Positions 1 to 9,400 of a DNA stretch of 11,644 nucleotides are shown piece after piece. Below the pieces are notes generated by a model, which was not told the DNA's origin, ran no database searches, and worked only from the letters and a program-made list of their open reading frames with translations. Source of the stretch: Candidatus Omnitrophota bacterium. GTDB taxonomy: Bacteria; Omnitrophota; Gorgyraeia; Pluralincolimonadales; Pluralincolimonadaceae. The position numbers were made by a program, and so were the translations under genes. Location of the stretch: the NCBI GenBank assembly GCA_028715315.1, contig JAQUSA010000017.1, positions 1 through 11,644 of the forward strand, read 5' to 3'. How positions within the stretch are numbered: position 1 is the stretch's first letter; each line of letters begins with the position of its first letter.

Positions 1-1
1 A

Positions 2-351
2 TGGTGGAGGCGCGGGGATTCGAACCCCGGTCCTTAAGTCACTTGCTAAGAGCTCCTACATGCGTTTCCTGCAATTTGTCGTTTCGCCGATACGGGCGCG
101 TAAGCAGGCCCGCTACCGTAACGACTAGCCTTTAATTTGTCTCGTCCCGTCCCCCAAAGGCAAAAGAAACGGGACCAGCCTGCTGCGGCGTCACATCCGG
201 CTTCGCAGGCAAAACCGGGTGACGTGCCGCAATTAAGCGGCTAGCGCGAGTTCATTCGCGTTTAACTTTGTTGTCAGGTTTTAACGAGGCCACCTGACAC
301 CCTCGGCATGCAACCCTTAACTCGCTTCTTAAGTCGAAGCCTTTCGCCCCC
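2..351 (-). ncRNA. ssrA: tmRNA (transfer-messenger RNA), complete
   Basis: Rescues stalled ribosomes together with SmpB and encodes a degradation tag. Read on the minus strand, the 5' end GGGGGCG (351-345) pairs over 7 bp with CGCCTCC near the 3' end, followed by A and an encoded CCA (4-2). The T-arm GGTTCGAATCC lies just inside the 3' end, and the 5' side carries the typical GGCTTCGAC and GCATGCCGAGGG segments. Between the ends lie a messenger segment ending in codons for ANELALAA and TAA, then several self-complementary blocks such as GCGGC/GCCGC, GTCAC/GTGAC and GTCCCGT/ACGGGAC that fit the usual helix and pseudoknot regions. Its length of 350 nt is normal for a one-piece tmRNA. The 5' end touches the smpB stop codon, so processing from a shared smpB-ssrA transcript is likely; I see no convincing separate promoter inside the end of smpB. 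Confidence 0.96.
233..259 (-). other. tmRNA proteolysis-tag reading frame (A-N-E-L-A-L-A-A-stop)
   Basis: On the minus strand the codons GCG AAT GAA CTC GCG CTA GCC GCT TAA encode ANELALAA, with the standard ALAA C-terminus recognised by ClpXP-type proteases. The exact resume codon is not certain from sequence alone. GCG (Ala) at 259-257 is the best guess because most tags start with Ala, but the preceding AAC (Asn, 262-260) is also in frame, and so are TTA and AAG before it. Confidence 0.85.
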
Positions 352-804
352 CTATTCTTTTCCGCGTACCTCGCGCCGGAGATCCCTGTCGGAGTCACGG
401 CGCTTGATATCGTCGCGCTTATCATAGAGCTTCTTGCCCTGCGCCAGCGCCACCTCTACCTTAGCCCGCCCGTTCTTGAAATACACCTTCAGCGGGATGA
501 GCGTAAGGCCTTTCTGCGTAAGCTGCACAAGGACCTTCCTTATCTCGGACCTGTGCATCAGGAGTTTACGCCGCCTCTTCGGGTCGGGAGCGAACCTCCC
601 GGCCTGCGGGTAAGGCGATATATGCATGTTAAAGATGAACAATTCATCTTCGTCTATCCTGGCGAAACTGTCCTTCAGGTTTGCCTTTTTGTCCCTTAAG
701 GACTTTACCTCGGCGCCCTGAAGTGCCATGCCCGCCTCGAAAGACTCGAGTATGTGGTAGTTATGCCGGGCTTCCCTGTTTGTCGCAACCGTTTCGTCCG
801 CCAT
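352..804 (-). CDS. smpB: SsrA-binding protein SmpB
   Basis: Binds the tRNA-like domain of tmRNA and delivers it to stalled ribosomes in the cytoplasm. The 150-residue product is full length for the family. Visible signatures are NREARHNYHILE with EAGMALQGAEVKSLR near the N-terminus, the HISPY strand, a basic DPKRRRKLLMHR segment, KVYFKNGRAKVEVALAQGKK in the beta-barrel, and the basic tail LYDKRDDIKRRDSDRDLRRE, which in this family inserts into the empty mRNA channel. The ATG at 804-802 follows an AGGGG ribosome-binding site (814-810) by 5 nt. The TAG stop at 354-352 is immediately followed by the first base of mature tmRNA at 351, an unusually tight smpB-ssrA arrangement that implies co-transcription. 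Confidence 0.97.
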   Translation of the reverse strand: MADETVATNREARHNYHILESFEAGMALQGAEVKSLRDKKANLKDSFARIDEDELFIFNMHISPYPQAGRFAPDPKRRRKLLMHRSEIRKVLVQLTQKGLTLIPLKVYFKNGRAKVEVALAQGKKLYDKRDDIKRRDSDRDLRREVRGKE

Positions 805-809
805 TTTAG

Positions 810-814
810 CCCCT
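810..814 (-). promoter_or_regulatory. Ribosome-binding site of smpB
   Basis: AGGGG on the minus strand lies 5 nt before the smpB ATG. Upstream of it, AT-rich TATATT/TATTAT hexamers (about 822-815) could form a -10 element for a leftward promoter overlapping the rightward one. No good -35 partner is seen, so the smpB promoter itself is not called. Confidence 0.5.
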
Positions 815-832
815 ATAATATAACATATTTCA

Positions 833-861
833 TTGAAAAAATCGAAAATAATCGGTATAAT
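833..861 (+). promoter_or_regulatory. Sigma70-type promoter for the phosphorylase gene cluster
   Basis: TTGAAA at 833-838 and a perfect TATAAT at 856-861 are separated by 17 bp. A start of transcription about 7 nt past the -10 would fall near 867-869, only about 4-6 nt before the ATG at 873. The resulting mRNA would be essentially leaderless, in agreement with the absence of a Shine-Dalgarno sequence before that ATG. Confidence 0.8.
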
Positions 862-872
862 CTATTACGTTT

Positions 873-2900
873 ATGGAAAACACATTAGAAGAATTCCTTT
901 CGCTGGTAAAAGTCAACCGGTTCGAGGAAATATACTCCAAGGATATAACCTCGGCCTCCTACTTCGGGTTTCCGCTCGAAAGCATTGTGAATGCCGAGAA
1001 ACGGCTTTCTTCCGCAGAAGAACCGTCCGTGGGCTATTTTTCCATGGAGTTCGGCCTGGCTACCAGCGTTTATAACAGTTTCAAGCCCTCTTCCCCCGTT
1101 TCGGAATCGAATATCCTCCCGAAGCAGAACATCTTTTCCAACATGCGCATAAGGGACTACTATTTCCAGTTCAAGATAGAGCAGAGGATAATGGACCTTC
1201 CGATATACAGCGGCGGCCTCGGCGTCCTCGCGGGCGACAGCCTGAAATCTTCGGCGGACCTTAACATCTCACTCGCCGCGGTCGGCATCCTATGGAGGAA
1301 AGGCTACTTCAAACAGAATTTCTGGTTCAAGGACGGACAGGTCCCCGAGGAGACGAACTGGGACCCCTATTCGTACCCCGGCCTTATTCCGCTCGATACG
1401 GTAATAAAGATACCTCTCAGGGACGGGGAACTCTTCCTGAGGCTCTGGAAGTATTACGTATACAGCGTCGACAAGAAACATGCGGTCCCCCTCATCCTGC
1501 TCGATTCGGATGTGGATGGTAATTCTCCCGAACTGAGGAGGCTTACCGACCAGCTTTACAGGAGCGACAACTCATATATAAAAATAATGCAGCGCGTAAT
1601 ACTCGGCATAGGGGGCGTCAAGGCCTTCGAGGCGCTCGGATACAATATCAAGAGATACCACCTGAATGAAGGCCACGCCGCTATGGCTCTCGTGGAGATG
1701 GCCGACGCGCTCGATAAGAACGCGCTCGCTTCGCTCGAGCAGAACTTCGTCTATACGTGCCATACCCCCGTGGCCGCCGGGCACGACCGCTTCCCGCTGA
1801 AGGAGCTCGAGAAGATACTGCCCCAGGAGAACATAGATTTCATAAGGAAGAACGGCTCGGAGGACAGCAACGCGAACCTGACCGTCCTCCTGCTGAACTG
1901 CTGCAGGAGCGTCAACGCCGTCGCGAAGAAACACGGCGAGGTGACGCGCATGCAGTTCCCGCAACACGCCGATAAGATAAGATCCATAACGAACGGCGTG
2001 CACATACCGACATGGATATCGGATGATATCGCCGCGCTTCTGGATAAGCACGGGAACGAGACCGGTTCCTGCGCGTCGGGGCATTCGGAACTGATCGACA
2101 TCGAGAAACTCAGGAATAACGAGCAGTTCAGGGCCGACCTCTGGAAAGCCCACCAGGCGAACAAAAGGAAGCTCTCTTCTGTCTTCTCCAACTGGGATAT
2201 AAAGGAGAACTGCTTCACGCTGTGCTGGGCGAGGAGGATCGCCGCGTATAAGAGGCCGAGCCTGCTCTTCCAGGATCCCCGGAGGCTCCTGGATATCGCG
2301 GAAAAATACGGACCGATACAGATAATAATCGCCGGAAAGGCGCATCCCAACGACAGCCTGGTAGGCACTTATATAAACAGCATAATGAACACGATAGATT
2401 CTCTCGGCACACAGGGATCCGACCTGCGCGTAATAATGCTGGAGAACTACGACATATTCTTCGGGAAGCTGTTGACGAACTCGGTCGATGTCTGGCTCAA
2501 TACCCCCCTTCCCCCGTTCGAGGCATCGGGTACGAGCGGAATGAAGGCGATACTGAACGGGGTGCTCCAGCTCTCGACGCTCGACGGATGGGTCGTCGAG
2601 GCTGCCGATGCGGCCGGGAACCCGGACGCAGAGATAGGCGGGATATTCGGTTACAGGCATAACACGGGCGATCCTATAGGCGACGAGCTCGACCTGCGCC
2701 TCGATTCCGATTCGGCGCAGCTTTACGACGCGCTCGGGAGAATGGTCAAATTATACTACGAGACGAACGTTGACGGAAAAGCCAATATCGGTTCAAAATG
2801 GATCGATATTATGATAAACTGTATCAAACAAAGCCACTACTTCAACACCTGCAGGATGGTCCAGGAATATCGCGACAGGATGTGGTTTGTAAAGGAATAG
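873..2900 (+). CDS. glgP: Alpha-glucan (glycogen/maltodextrin) phosphorylase, GT35 short type
   Basis: Cleaves alpha-1,4-glucans with phosphate to release glucose-1-phosphate, using pyridoxal phosphate, in the cytoplasm. The 675-residue protein shows GYFSMEFGL (54-62), LPIYSGGLGVLAGD starting at residue 109, HLNEGH (263-268), an ARRIAAYKRPSLLF segment, IIIAGKAHPND, and the PLP motif EASGTSGMKA with Lys558 as the expected Schiff-base lysine. The SGMKA form is that of the short actinobacterial/archaeal-like class rather than the GNMKF form of the long animal/E. coli class. About 46 residues separate FGL from LPIYSGG, where related proteins I recall have only a few, so a loop insertion is likely. 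Start: the ATG at 873 has no SD; upstream in-frame codons run into TAA at 858-860, and the promoter predicts a near-leaderless start. The TAG stop is 4 nt from tRNA-Leu. Confidence 0.95.
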   Translation: MENTLEEFLSLVKVNRFEEIYSKDITSASYFGFPLESIVNAEKRLSSAEEPSVGYFSMEFGLATSVYNSFKPSSPVSESNILPKQNIFSNMRIRDYYFQFKIEQRIMDLPIYSGGLGVLAGDSLKSSADLNISLAAVGILWRKGYFKQNFWFKDGQVPEETNWDPYSYPGLIPLDTVIKIPLRDGELFLRLWKYYVYSVDKKHAVPLILLDSDVDGNSPELRRLTDQLYRSDNSYIKIMQRVILGIGGVKAFEALGYNIKRYHLNEGHAAMALVEMADALDKNALASLEQNFVYTCHTPVAAGHDRFPLKELEKILPQENIDFIRKNGSEDSNANLTVLLLNCCRSVNAVAKKHGEVTRMQFPQHADKIRSITNGVHIPTWISDDIAALLDKHGNETGSCASGHSELIDIEKLRNNEQFRADLWKAHQANKRKLSSVFSNWDIKENCFTLCWARRIAAYKRPSLLFQDPRRLLDIAEKYGPIQIIIAGKAHPNDSLVGTYINSIMNTIDSLGTQGSDLRVIMLENYDIFFGKLLTNSVDVWLNTPLPPFEASGTSGMKAILNGVLQLSTLDGWVVEAADAAGNPDAEIGGIFGYRHNTGDPIGDELDLRLDSDSAQLYDALGRMVKLYYETNVDGKANIGSKWIDIMINCIKQSHYFNTCRMVQEYRDRMWFVKE

Positions 2901-2904
2901 ATTT

Positions 2905-2991
2905 GCCGAAGTGGCGGAACTGGCATACGCGCTGCGTTCAGGGCGCAGTGATCGCAAGGTCTTGAGAGTTCAAATCTCTCCTTCGGCACCA
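2905..2991 (+). tRNA. tRNA-Leu (anticodon CAG), CCA encoded
   Basis: The acceptor stem GCCGAAG (2905-2911) pairs with CTTCGGC (2981-2987), followed by A and an encoded CCA (2989-2991). The anticodon stem CTGCG/CGCAG encloses the loop TTCAGGG, giving anticodon CAG at 2939-2941, which reads CUG. A long variable arm with GATC/GGTC stem and GCAA loop marks a type II tRNA, as expected for leucine. The T-arm is GAGAG-TTCAAAT-CTCTC. The gene sits between the phosphorylase stop codon and the deacylase ribosome-binding site, with no separate promoter that I can identify, so it is probably cut out of a longer transcript. Confidence 0.97.
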
Positions 2992-2997
2992 AAATAA

Positions 2998-3004
2998 CAG
3001 GAGG
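2998..3004 (+). promoter_or_regulatory. Ribosome-binding site of the deacylase gene
   Basis: CAGGAGG, a near-perfect Shine-Dalgarno sequence, starts 7 nt after the CCA end of tRNA-Leu and stands 7 nt before the ATG at 3012, which fixes that start codon. Confidence 0.85.
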
Positions 3005-3011
3005 CCCGCAT

Positions 3012-3482
3012 ATGGCGATCCCCGTTAAGCTCAAGAAATACCTGGACTCCAACAAGGTGAAATACAAGGCGCTGAAGCACAAGCTCGCGTACACGGCCCA
3101 GGAGATAGCGGCCGCGCAGGAAGTACCCGGAAAACAGGTCATCAAATCCGTCCTCGTAAAGACCGACAAGGGTTTTGCGCTTGCAGTGCTGCCCGCGATC
3201 CACCTGATCGACCTGAAGAAACTTAAGGCCGTCCTGAAATGCAGGTCCGTCAAGATAGCCACCGAGAAAGACATCGAGAAGGTTATCCCCGACTATAAGC
3301 CGGGGGCCATGCCTCCTTTCGGGAGCCTCTTCGGCCTGGATACGGTCTCCGACAGGATACTCAGGGATGACACGGAGATCGTGTTCAACGGGGGCACCCA
3401 CACCGACACCGTTAAGATGAAATACGCCGACTTCGAGAAACTTTCCAAGCCAAAGGTAGCCGATATCGGAAAACATATCTAA
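3012..3482 (+). CDS. YbaK/ProX-type aminoacyl-tRNA deacylase (INS-like editing domain)
   Basis: Free-standing trans-editing domain that removes wrong amino acids from tRNA, related to the ProRS insertion domain; cytoplasmic. The 156-residue product is one complete domain. Family marks are the lysine in VIKSVLV (Lys45, the position of the YbaK catalytic lysine), the GAMPPFG loop (98-104, the usual G-x-x-PPFG or PFG motif), and FNGGTHTDTVKM near the C-terminus, matching the NAG/SAG...M pattern. Which tRNA it edits (Cys-tRNA-Pro, Ala-tRNA-Pro or another) cannot be read from sequence. It begins with a strong SD just downstream of tRNA-Leu, and its TAA is directly followed by the ATG of the giant gene, so the two are probably translationally coupled. 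Confidence 0.9.
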   Translation: MAIPVKLKKYLDSNKVKYKALKHKLAYTAQEIAAAQEVPGKQVIKSVLVKTDKGFALAVLPAIHLIDLKKLKAVLKCRSVKIATEKDIEKVIPDYKPGAMPPFGSLFGLDTVSDRILRDDTEIVFNGGTHTDTVKMKYADFEKLSKPKVADIGKHI

Positions 3483-6400
3483 ATGACAAGCGACCGGAGG
3501 GAGCTTTCCAGGATATCTAAACAGCTTACCGATTTCCTGCAGGAACTGCCCCGGCCCGGATACCTGTGGCCTTTCGCGGTCACACGCATCCTCGACAGGT
3601 TCGGAAAGATAAGAAGAGGCAGGTTCAGGTATTCCACTCCCGGACAGCATAATTTCGTCATGTCCGAAATAATCGTCAAGAAAGCCCTCGCCAGGATAAT
3701 CTACGGCGAAACCGGTTGGCTCGCAAAAAGCTACGACAGGGAAAAACGCTCGATAGACAGGAGGCTCGGCATCCTTTACGGCACTGTCGAGGCCGAACAG
3801 GCCGAAGGCAGGGATACTGATGCCGGCATCCTCCGCGAGGTAGCGAGCCTCGAAAAACGCAAGGCCGCCCTCGACTTTGCCCTCAGGGAAAAACGCCTCG
3901 AGGTCCAAAAAAGGGTACTGCATGATTTCATGTCGGTATTCGAGGAGGATATCAGGAGCGCGAGCAGCATTAGCGACTTTGCCGATTATTCCCAGATATT
4001 CTCAGATCTCAGGGAAGCCGTCAGGGCAAACGATGGCGCAAAGGTCAAACTGGCGATCGCCGCGCTTTCCGAGAAACTGGTCGTTCCGCCGGAGCTGCTC
4101 TCGCGCAGGATCATCGGGCACCGGCTCGGCGACCACGAATTAAGCTTGCTCGGTAAATTCACGAGGGAGCTCGACAATTATCCCGAATACAAGGACGCCG
4201 TAAGGAATCTCCGGGACTTCGGGCGGTACCGCAAGGCCGTACTGCTGATGGACCAGCTTCGCAAGGGAAAGGATATCCTCATACCCCCTCCTTTCGTAAA
4301 AGGGCCCAAGGCGCGCCTGTACGAGGGCCTTACCCGCTCGCTCCGCCTGTTCTTCGCTTCCATGGTCGCCATAATCCCGACCCTCACCGTATACGGCTTC
4401 ACGGGTATAAGGTTCCTGCCGGCCGTGACCTTCGCCTGGATCGCGTTATGCTTCGGGATAACCTACTACATATCATGGCAGCCTTCGCACAAGATATCCC
4501 TTTTCATCGTGAGCCTCATCGTGAACGTCCCGGGGCACAGGATGCTGTCCGAGCTGGGCGAATACATAAACGCGAACTACTCGGAGGAGAAACCCCTCAA
4601 GATATCGTATATAACCGCCAAGAAGAGCGATAACGAATCTGACGCCGAGATAGCGATCTTCTATTTCAGGAAGACGCTCGATGCCCTCAGGCCTACGCTC
4701 GAGACATTCGGCAACAAGATGCTGCTGGTCATGACGTTCTGGTCCGATACGAAGAACGACAATATAATCGAGTACGAGGTCAAAAGGCTGCGTGAATTTT
4801 CTTCGGAATATTCCTATACGAACCTGGATTTCCTGTACCTGAACAGGTCGAAGAGCGAATGGTTCGACAATACGAAGCTCGGGATGATAAAGGTCGGCGG
4901 GTTCGCCGGAAAGGTCGGCGGCATCGGGAACCTGATGCATTTCATGAACACCGGCCAGTCCAGGCCGTACCTGTTCACCGACGAGGGCTTCGAATTCACG
5001 CAGAACAGGAACAAGCCCCTGCTGTGCAAAGTATGGTCCACGGACCTGAAAAGGGCCCTCGGCATTGCCTCCGCCAAGGACGGCCCCGGGATCACCTCGG
5101 AGGAAGCTGCCGGGCGCATCGTCAGCGGCGACGACATCGAGATAGACCAGGACAGGATCTCCGAATTCTGCGTAATAATGGACGACAAGAACGAACTCTA
5201 TCCGGGCGAGCTTGAAAAAGCGCTAGCAATAATGCTGCATCCCGAAAACAGCCATATAGTGATAGCGCAGCCGCACATCGCGATAACTCCCCCCTACCTG
5301 GACGGCACGGCCAAGGAGAGCATCTACTGGAAGATAATGAAGAATGAGCGCGATATAGAGAACGAGATAAACATGAAGGTCGTATCGGGCATCTACGGCA
5401 AGGAGCGCGCGTTCTTCGGCAAGGGCTTCACGAGGACAAAGATTTATTACGAAAGGGTCTTCAAGCCCGAGACCCTCTCCCCCGCGAAAGTGCTCTCGCA
5501 TGACTGGCAGGAATCGATATTCAGCAGGAACTGCGAGGGGCTTCTCGGCGCAAAAAGGTTCACCGTCAAGAGGGTCCTCGACAAGTTCGGCGCCATGGTC
5601 CTGCGGATCGACCTTGCCGATACGACCAGGTTCATCAAGCTCGAAAAGGACGCCGCCGGGGACGTCTGGCTTCGCCATTTCGACATTAATTCGGGAGAGT
5701 ACCGCCTCGTCAGGAAATTCCATCACCTGAAGGATGCGGATATGGATACTATCATCAGGTACACGGCGAATTTTTACAATAATTCGGTCGTGGTCGGCGA
5801 GCGCGACCAGCTCCATTTCGTCACATATATCATACGCGACGTCAGGTGGCTCATCGGGGACTTCCAGGCTATCAGGACCCTGATATCCTACAGGACCATC
5901 CTGACCTCTTACCACCAGTGGCACCTGAGCTGGGCCATCGGAAGGCTGCTCTCCGACCCGATGCTCTTCTGCTTTATAATACTGATGTGCATGTTATGGA
6001 TATTCCCTTTCATACTGATTGTCCCGACGAATTCAAGCGCATATATCGTCACCCTTGTGCTTTCGTTCTTCGGCATCATATTCGTCCACCGGTTCATAGA
6101 CCCCGTCAGGTATATATTACGCAGGTCGCGCGCGGAAGGCCGCACGATACGCCCGGGCGTATTCGCGGTAGAACTTATCGACCAGTTCTTCGACAGCGTG
6201 CTCCAGACGGTAGAGACGACCATCTCCTCCCTGCAGCTGACGGTCATAAAACCGCTGCTCTCTTATTCCATATATAAATCGGAAAAGGTGAACAAGGTCC
6301 CCGAGTGGAAGACCTCGAGCACGCTGTCCCTCATGGAGCTGGAAGGCAAGATAACAAAGAACGAGTTCAAGGACATAAGGATCGAGGAGGCCCAAAAGAC

Positions 6401-9400
6401 CGGCATAATAATATCTTCGATCGCGGCTATATATATACTGACGGGCATAGCGCCGCTGACCGTGTTCGGTATCTTCGGCATACTGCCTTGGGCGGGTTCC
6501 CTGATATTCGGACGCTATGCTATCGCCGCGATAGGAAAGGTCGGCGACCTGAACGCACGAAGCGTTACTACCAGGGAAAGGGTGAAAAAAGCGTACATAA
6601 TAGTCTCGGCCTCCTTATTGCTGCTCATAATATTATCGGCCCTGAGGGACCTTCCGAGCCAAAACAAGCACGATATGATAAAGCTCATGCTTCCGGAATC
6701 GAGGGAAAAATTCAGCTATTCCGCAGACGAGGAAAAACTGCTCGACAAGATGAGCGGAGACCTGAAGAAGATCGAATTCTATATACCCGATAAGGTCATC
6801 GAGAGCAGGCTGGCCCCCGTATTGAAGTCCCGCGAGGGAAAGACGAAACTCCTTACCGAGGTGCTGCCGGTAAGGGAGAAACTTGCGGTTGCCATACCGA
6901 TCCTTAAGCCCGCGGAGAAGGATGCGGTCCCTCCTCTCGTCCGCGAGGCGGTATCGCCGCTCGAAGAGCCGGAACTTAATGACCTCGCGGCTTTCAGGAA
7001 CTTCTTCGCCGCTTCGAACAAGATGGGCAATAGAAGGCTGCTGGCCTCGACCGCCCTCGCAGGCGCGAAGATAGTCCTATCGATGAAATTCAACATAGCC
7101 GGCATGGCAATAATGGCCATGGACAGGGCCGAGGGGCTCGGGATGATAGCGCGCTACGGCCGGGAATATCCCTGGTTCAACGTCCTCGACCCGCTTACGG
7201 GGCAGTTCTGGTTCGAAACGAGCCGCGAGACCGGAATGCCGATCAAGGACATCGCGGAAGTCTTTAAATGGGAAGATACGAAAAAATACTGGAACGCGGA
7301 CTTCGCAAAGAAAAGGGGTATCTGGAAACGTTATGAACACCTGCAGAGGGGCATACTCTCCCTCTACTATTCGGGCCTCGACGTAAATGAGGAGAACCTG
7401 AGGAAATTCTTCGCCGAATACGATAAGATGCCGCAGTTCCGCAGGAAATACCCGTCCATCCCGCTAAAACCTTTCCAGCTTGTGCCGGAACCGGTCAAGA
7501 ACGCATTCCAGCTTCTCGGAACCGTGACATTTTACGTCCCTGTCCTCAAGATAATACCCGCGACGCAGATACCCTACGGCACGATCCTAGGTATCGTAGA
7601 GACCGTGGTCGCGGGCAAACAGGGAAAACTCGAGTACCTGATCGTGACCGGCATGAAAAACAATCTCTCCACCGAAGAGGTGATGGACCATCTCGGTTTC
7701 GATTATGCCAATTACGCCTGGAGTAAGACGTCGGTGCCGAACGAGGTCTATAAGGTCAACAGGGACAGGTTCATGTACGACTATAAGAAGAAGGGCGTGA
7801 ACAAGGTCGATTACGAGAGGAGCGACATCAAGCTCATATGCATCCTGTCGGACTACCGGATGGCGCTAGATACCTGGCTTACCCTCGGCAATGACGGGAA
7901 GCCTTCCGACTCCCAGATAAAGGGGATCGCCGACAAGCTCCGCAGCAGCCTCGTTGCAATATGGGAAAAGGTGAGCAGCGATTATCCCGGATTCAGCGAC
8001 GGCATCAGGGCTAAAGGTATCGGCGAGTATCTCGCCGTATCCTATTACGTGATGGCAGAGAGATACGGCTGGAGCATAGACGAATACATGGATTTCCTGA
8101 AGCCGCAGCTGGACGAAGCTTATGAGCTCAAGAAACAGGGCGTCATCCTTGACGAAGAGACTATCCATGAGATCATGTTCAATAACGAGCTGAGCCAGAA
8201 GGGCATATTCGACGACCCTCGCCTGGTCGAATCAGAGAAGAACACCGCCGTAATATCAAGGATAGAAAAACGCATCGAGAAACAGTCGGATGCCGGGAAA
8301 GAGATGACCGGATATATCTGGCTCTCGTCCCTTACGCTGGAGGCGAAGAAGAACGGTATAGATATCGACCCGGCGGAGTTCGCGTCGAAGTTCATCCAGA
8401 TATACAAGGCCGGCACCGGATCGGGATACACCGAAAAACCGTGGTGGGAAAAGAGCGGCTACCTGGCGCTCATATACTATAAGGCCGGTTTCAGCGGCAT
8501 AGCCGGATTGTTCGATTATTTCGACGCCGAGTTCAAGATGTCCGATTCCTGGCACAAGCAAAAACTTGAGCTTCCCGAAGGCTTTGTCGCGGGCGTGGTA
8601 GAGGCCACGTACAGGGATATGGGATACGCCGAGGACCAGGTGCGGCTGCTCGCGGGGCAGACTCCCGCCAAGCTTAAACTCGACATAGCCTACGAATTCC
8701 TCGCGAAGCTCATGCTTGAGGCGCAGGCCAATGGCATAGGCATGCAGCCGAAAGAACTTGCCTCGGAATTCATGATGTTCTACCGGACAGGCGCCTCCTC
8801 GGAATACAAGCAGATACCCTGGTGGAATATCAGCGGTTACTTCATGCTTGAATACCGTAAGAACGCCGAAAGCCAGGGCTGGAAAAATATAGATGACTAT
8901 TTCAGGTACTATTCCCCCGTGTTTGCGACCATAAACGGCTGGTTCCTTGAGGACCTCCCCCTGCCTGCCGGCTTCGAGTATGAGAACGCCTTCAGGCTCG
9001 AGATGCTCAAACGTAAGCTCGATTACGATCCGAGAACCGCGAAGGACGGCGGGCGCGTGCTGAGGGTCATCGAGGATACGGTCAGCAACGAAACTCCCGT
9101 CATCAGGAAATTCAACGCGTATATGACGCTCGCCCGCCTTAAGGAAGATTTTAAGCTGGACTTCGGGCGCGAATTGAACGTTGGAGATACCGAGAGGCTC
9201 GCATATGCGCTCAAGGATTTCTGGAACGAGCTCCCGATAAAGTACGGCAACCTGCCTCTGTTCGTGCCCGGCATAGTCGAGAAGCTCGCTATCAACTCGC
9301 TAGCCTTCAAGGACTACAGGGATATAGAAAAGGCCGCATACCTGCCCGAGATAAACGCCCTATGGGCGTCAAAGATCCCCGCAGGGATCGAGGCGGCTAT

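Noticed and set aside
833..1075. 80-codon plus-strand frame starting inside the promoter
   Set aside because: Its ATG lies in the -35/-10 region upstream of the predicted transcription start, and the frame overlaps conserved phosphorylase sequence.
1572..2660. 362-codon open frame on the minus strand inside the phosphorylase gene
   Set aside because: It is exactly antisense to a well-conserved GT35 enzyme, rich in Arg, Val, Leu and Gly as expected for a shadow frame, and shows no family motif.
2970..3923. 317-codon minus-strand frame spanning tRNA-Leu, the deacylase and the start of the giant gene
   Set aside because: It crosses a tRNA and two sense genes with clear features; its composition is that of an antisense shadow and no start signal is present.
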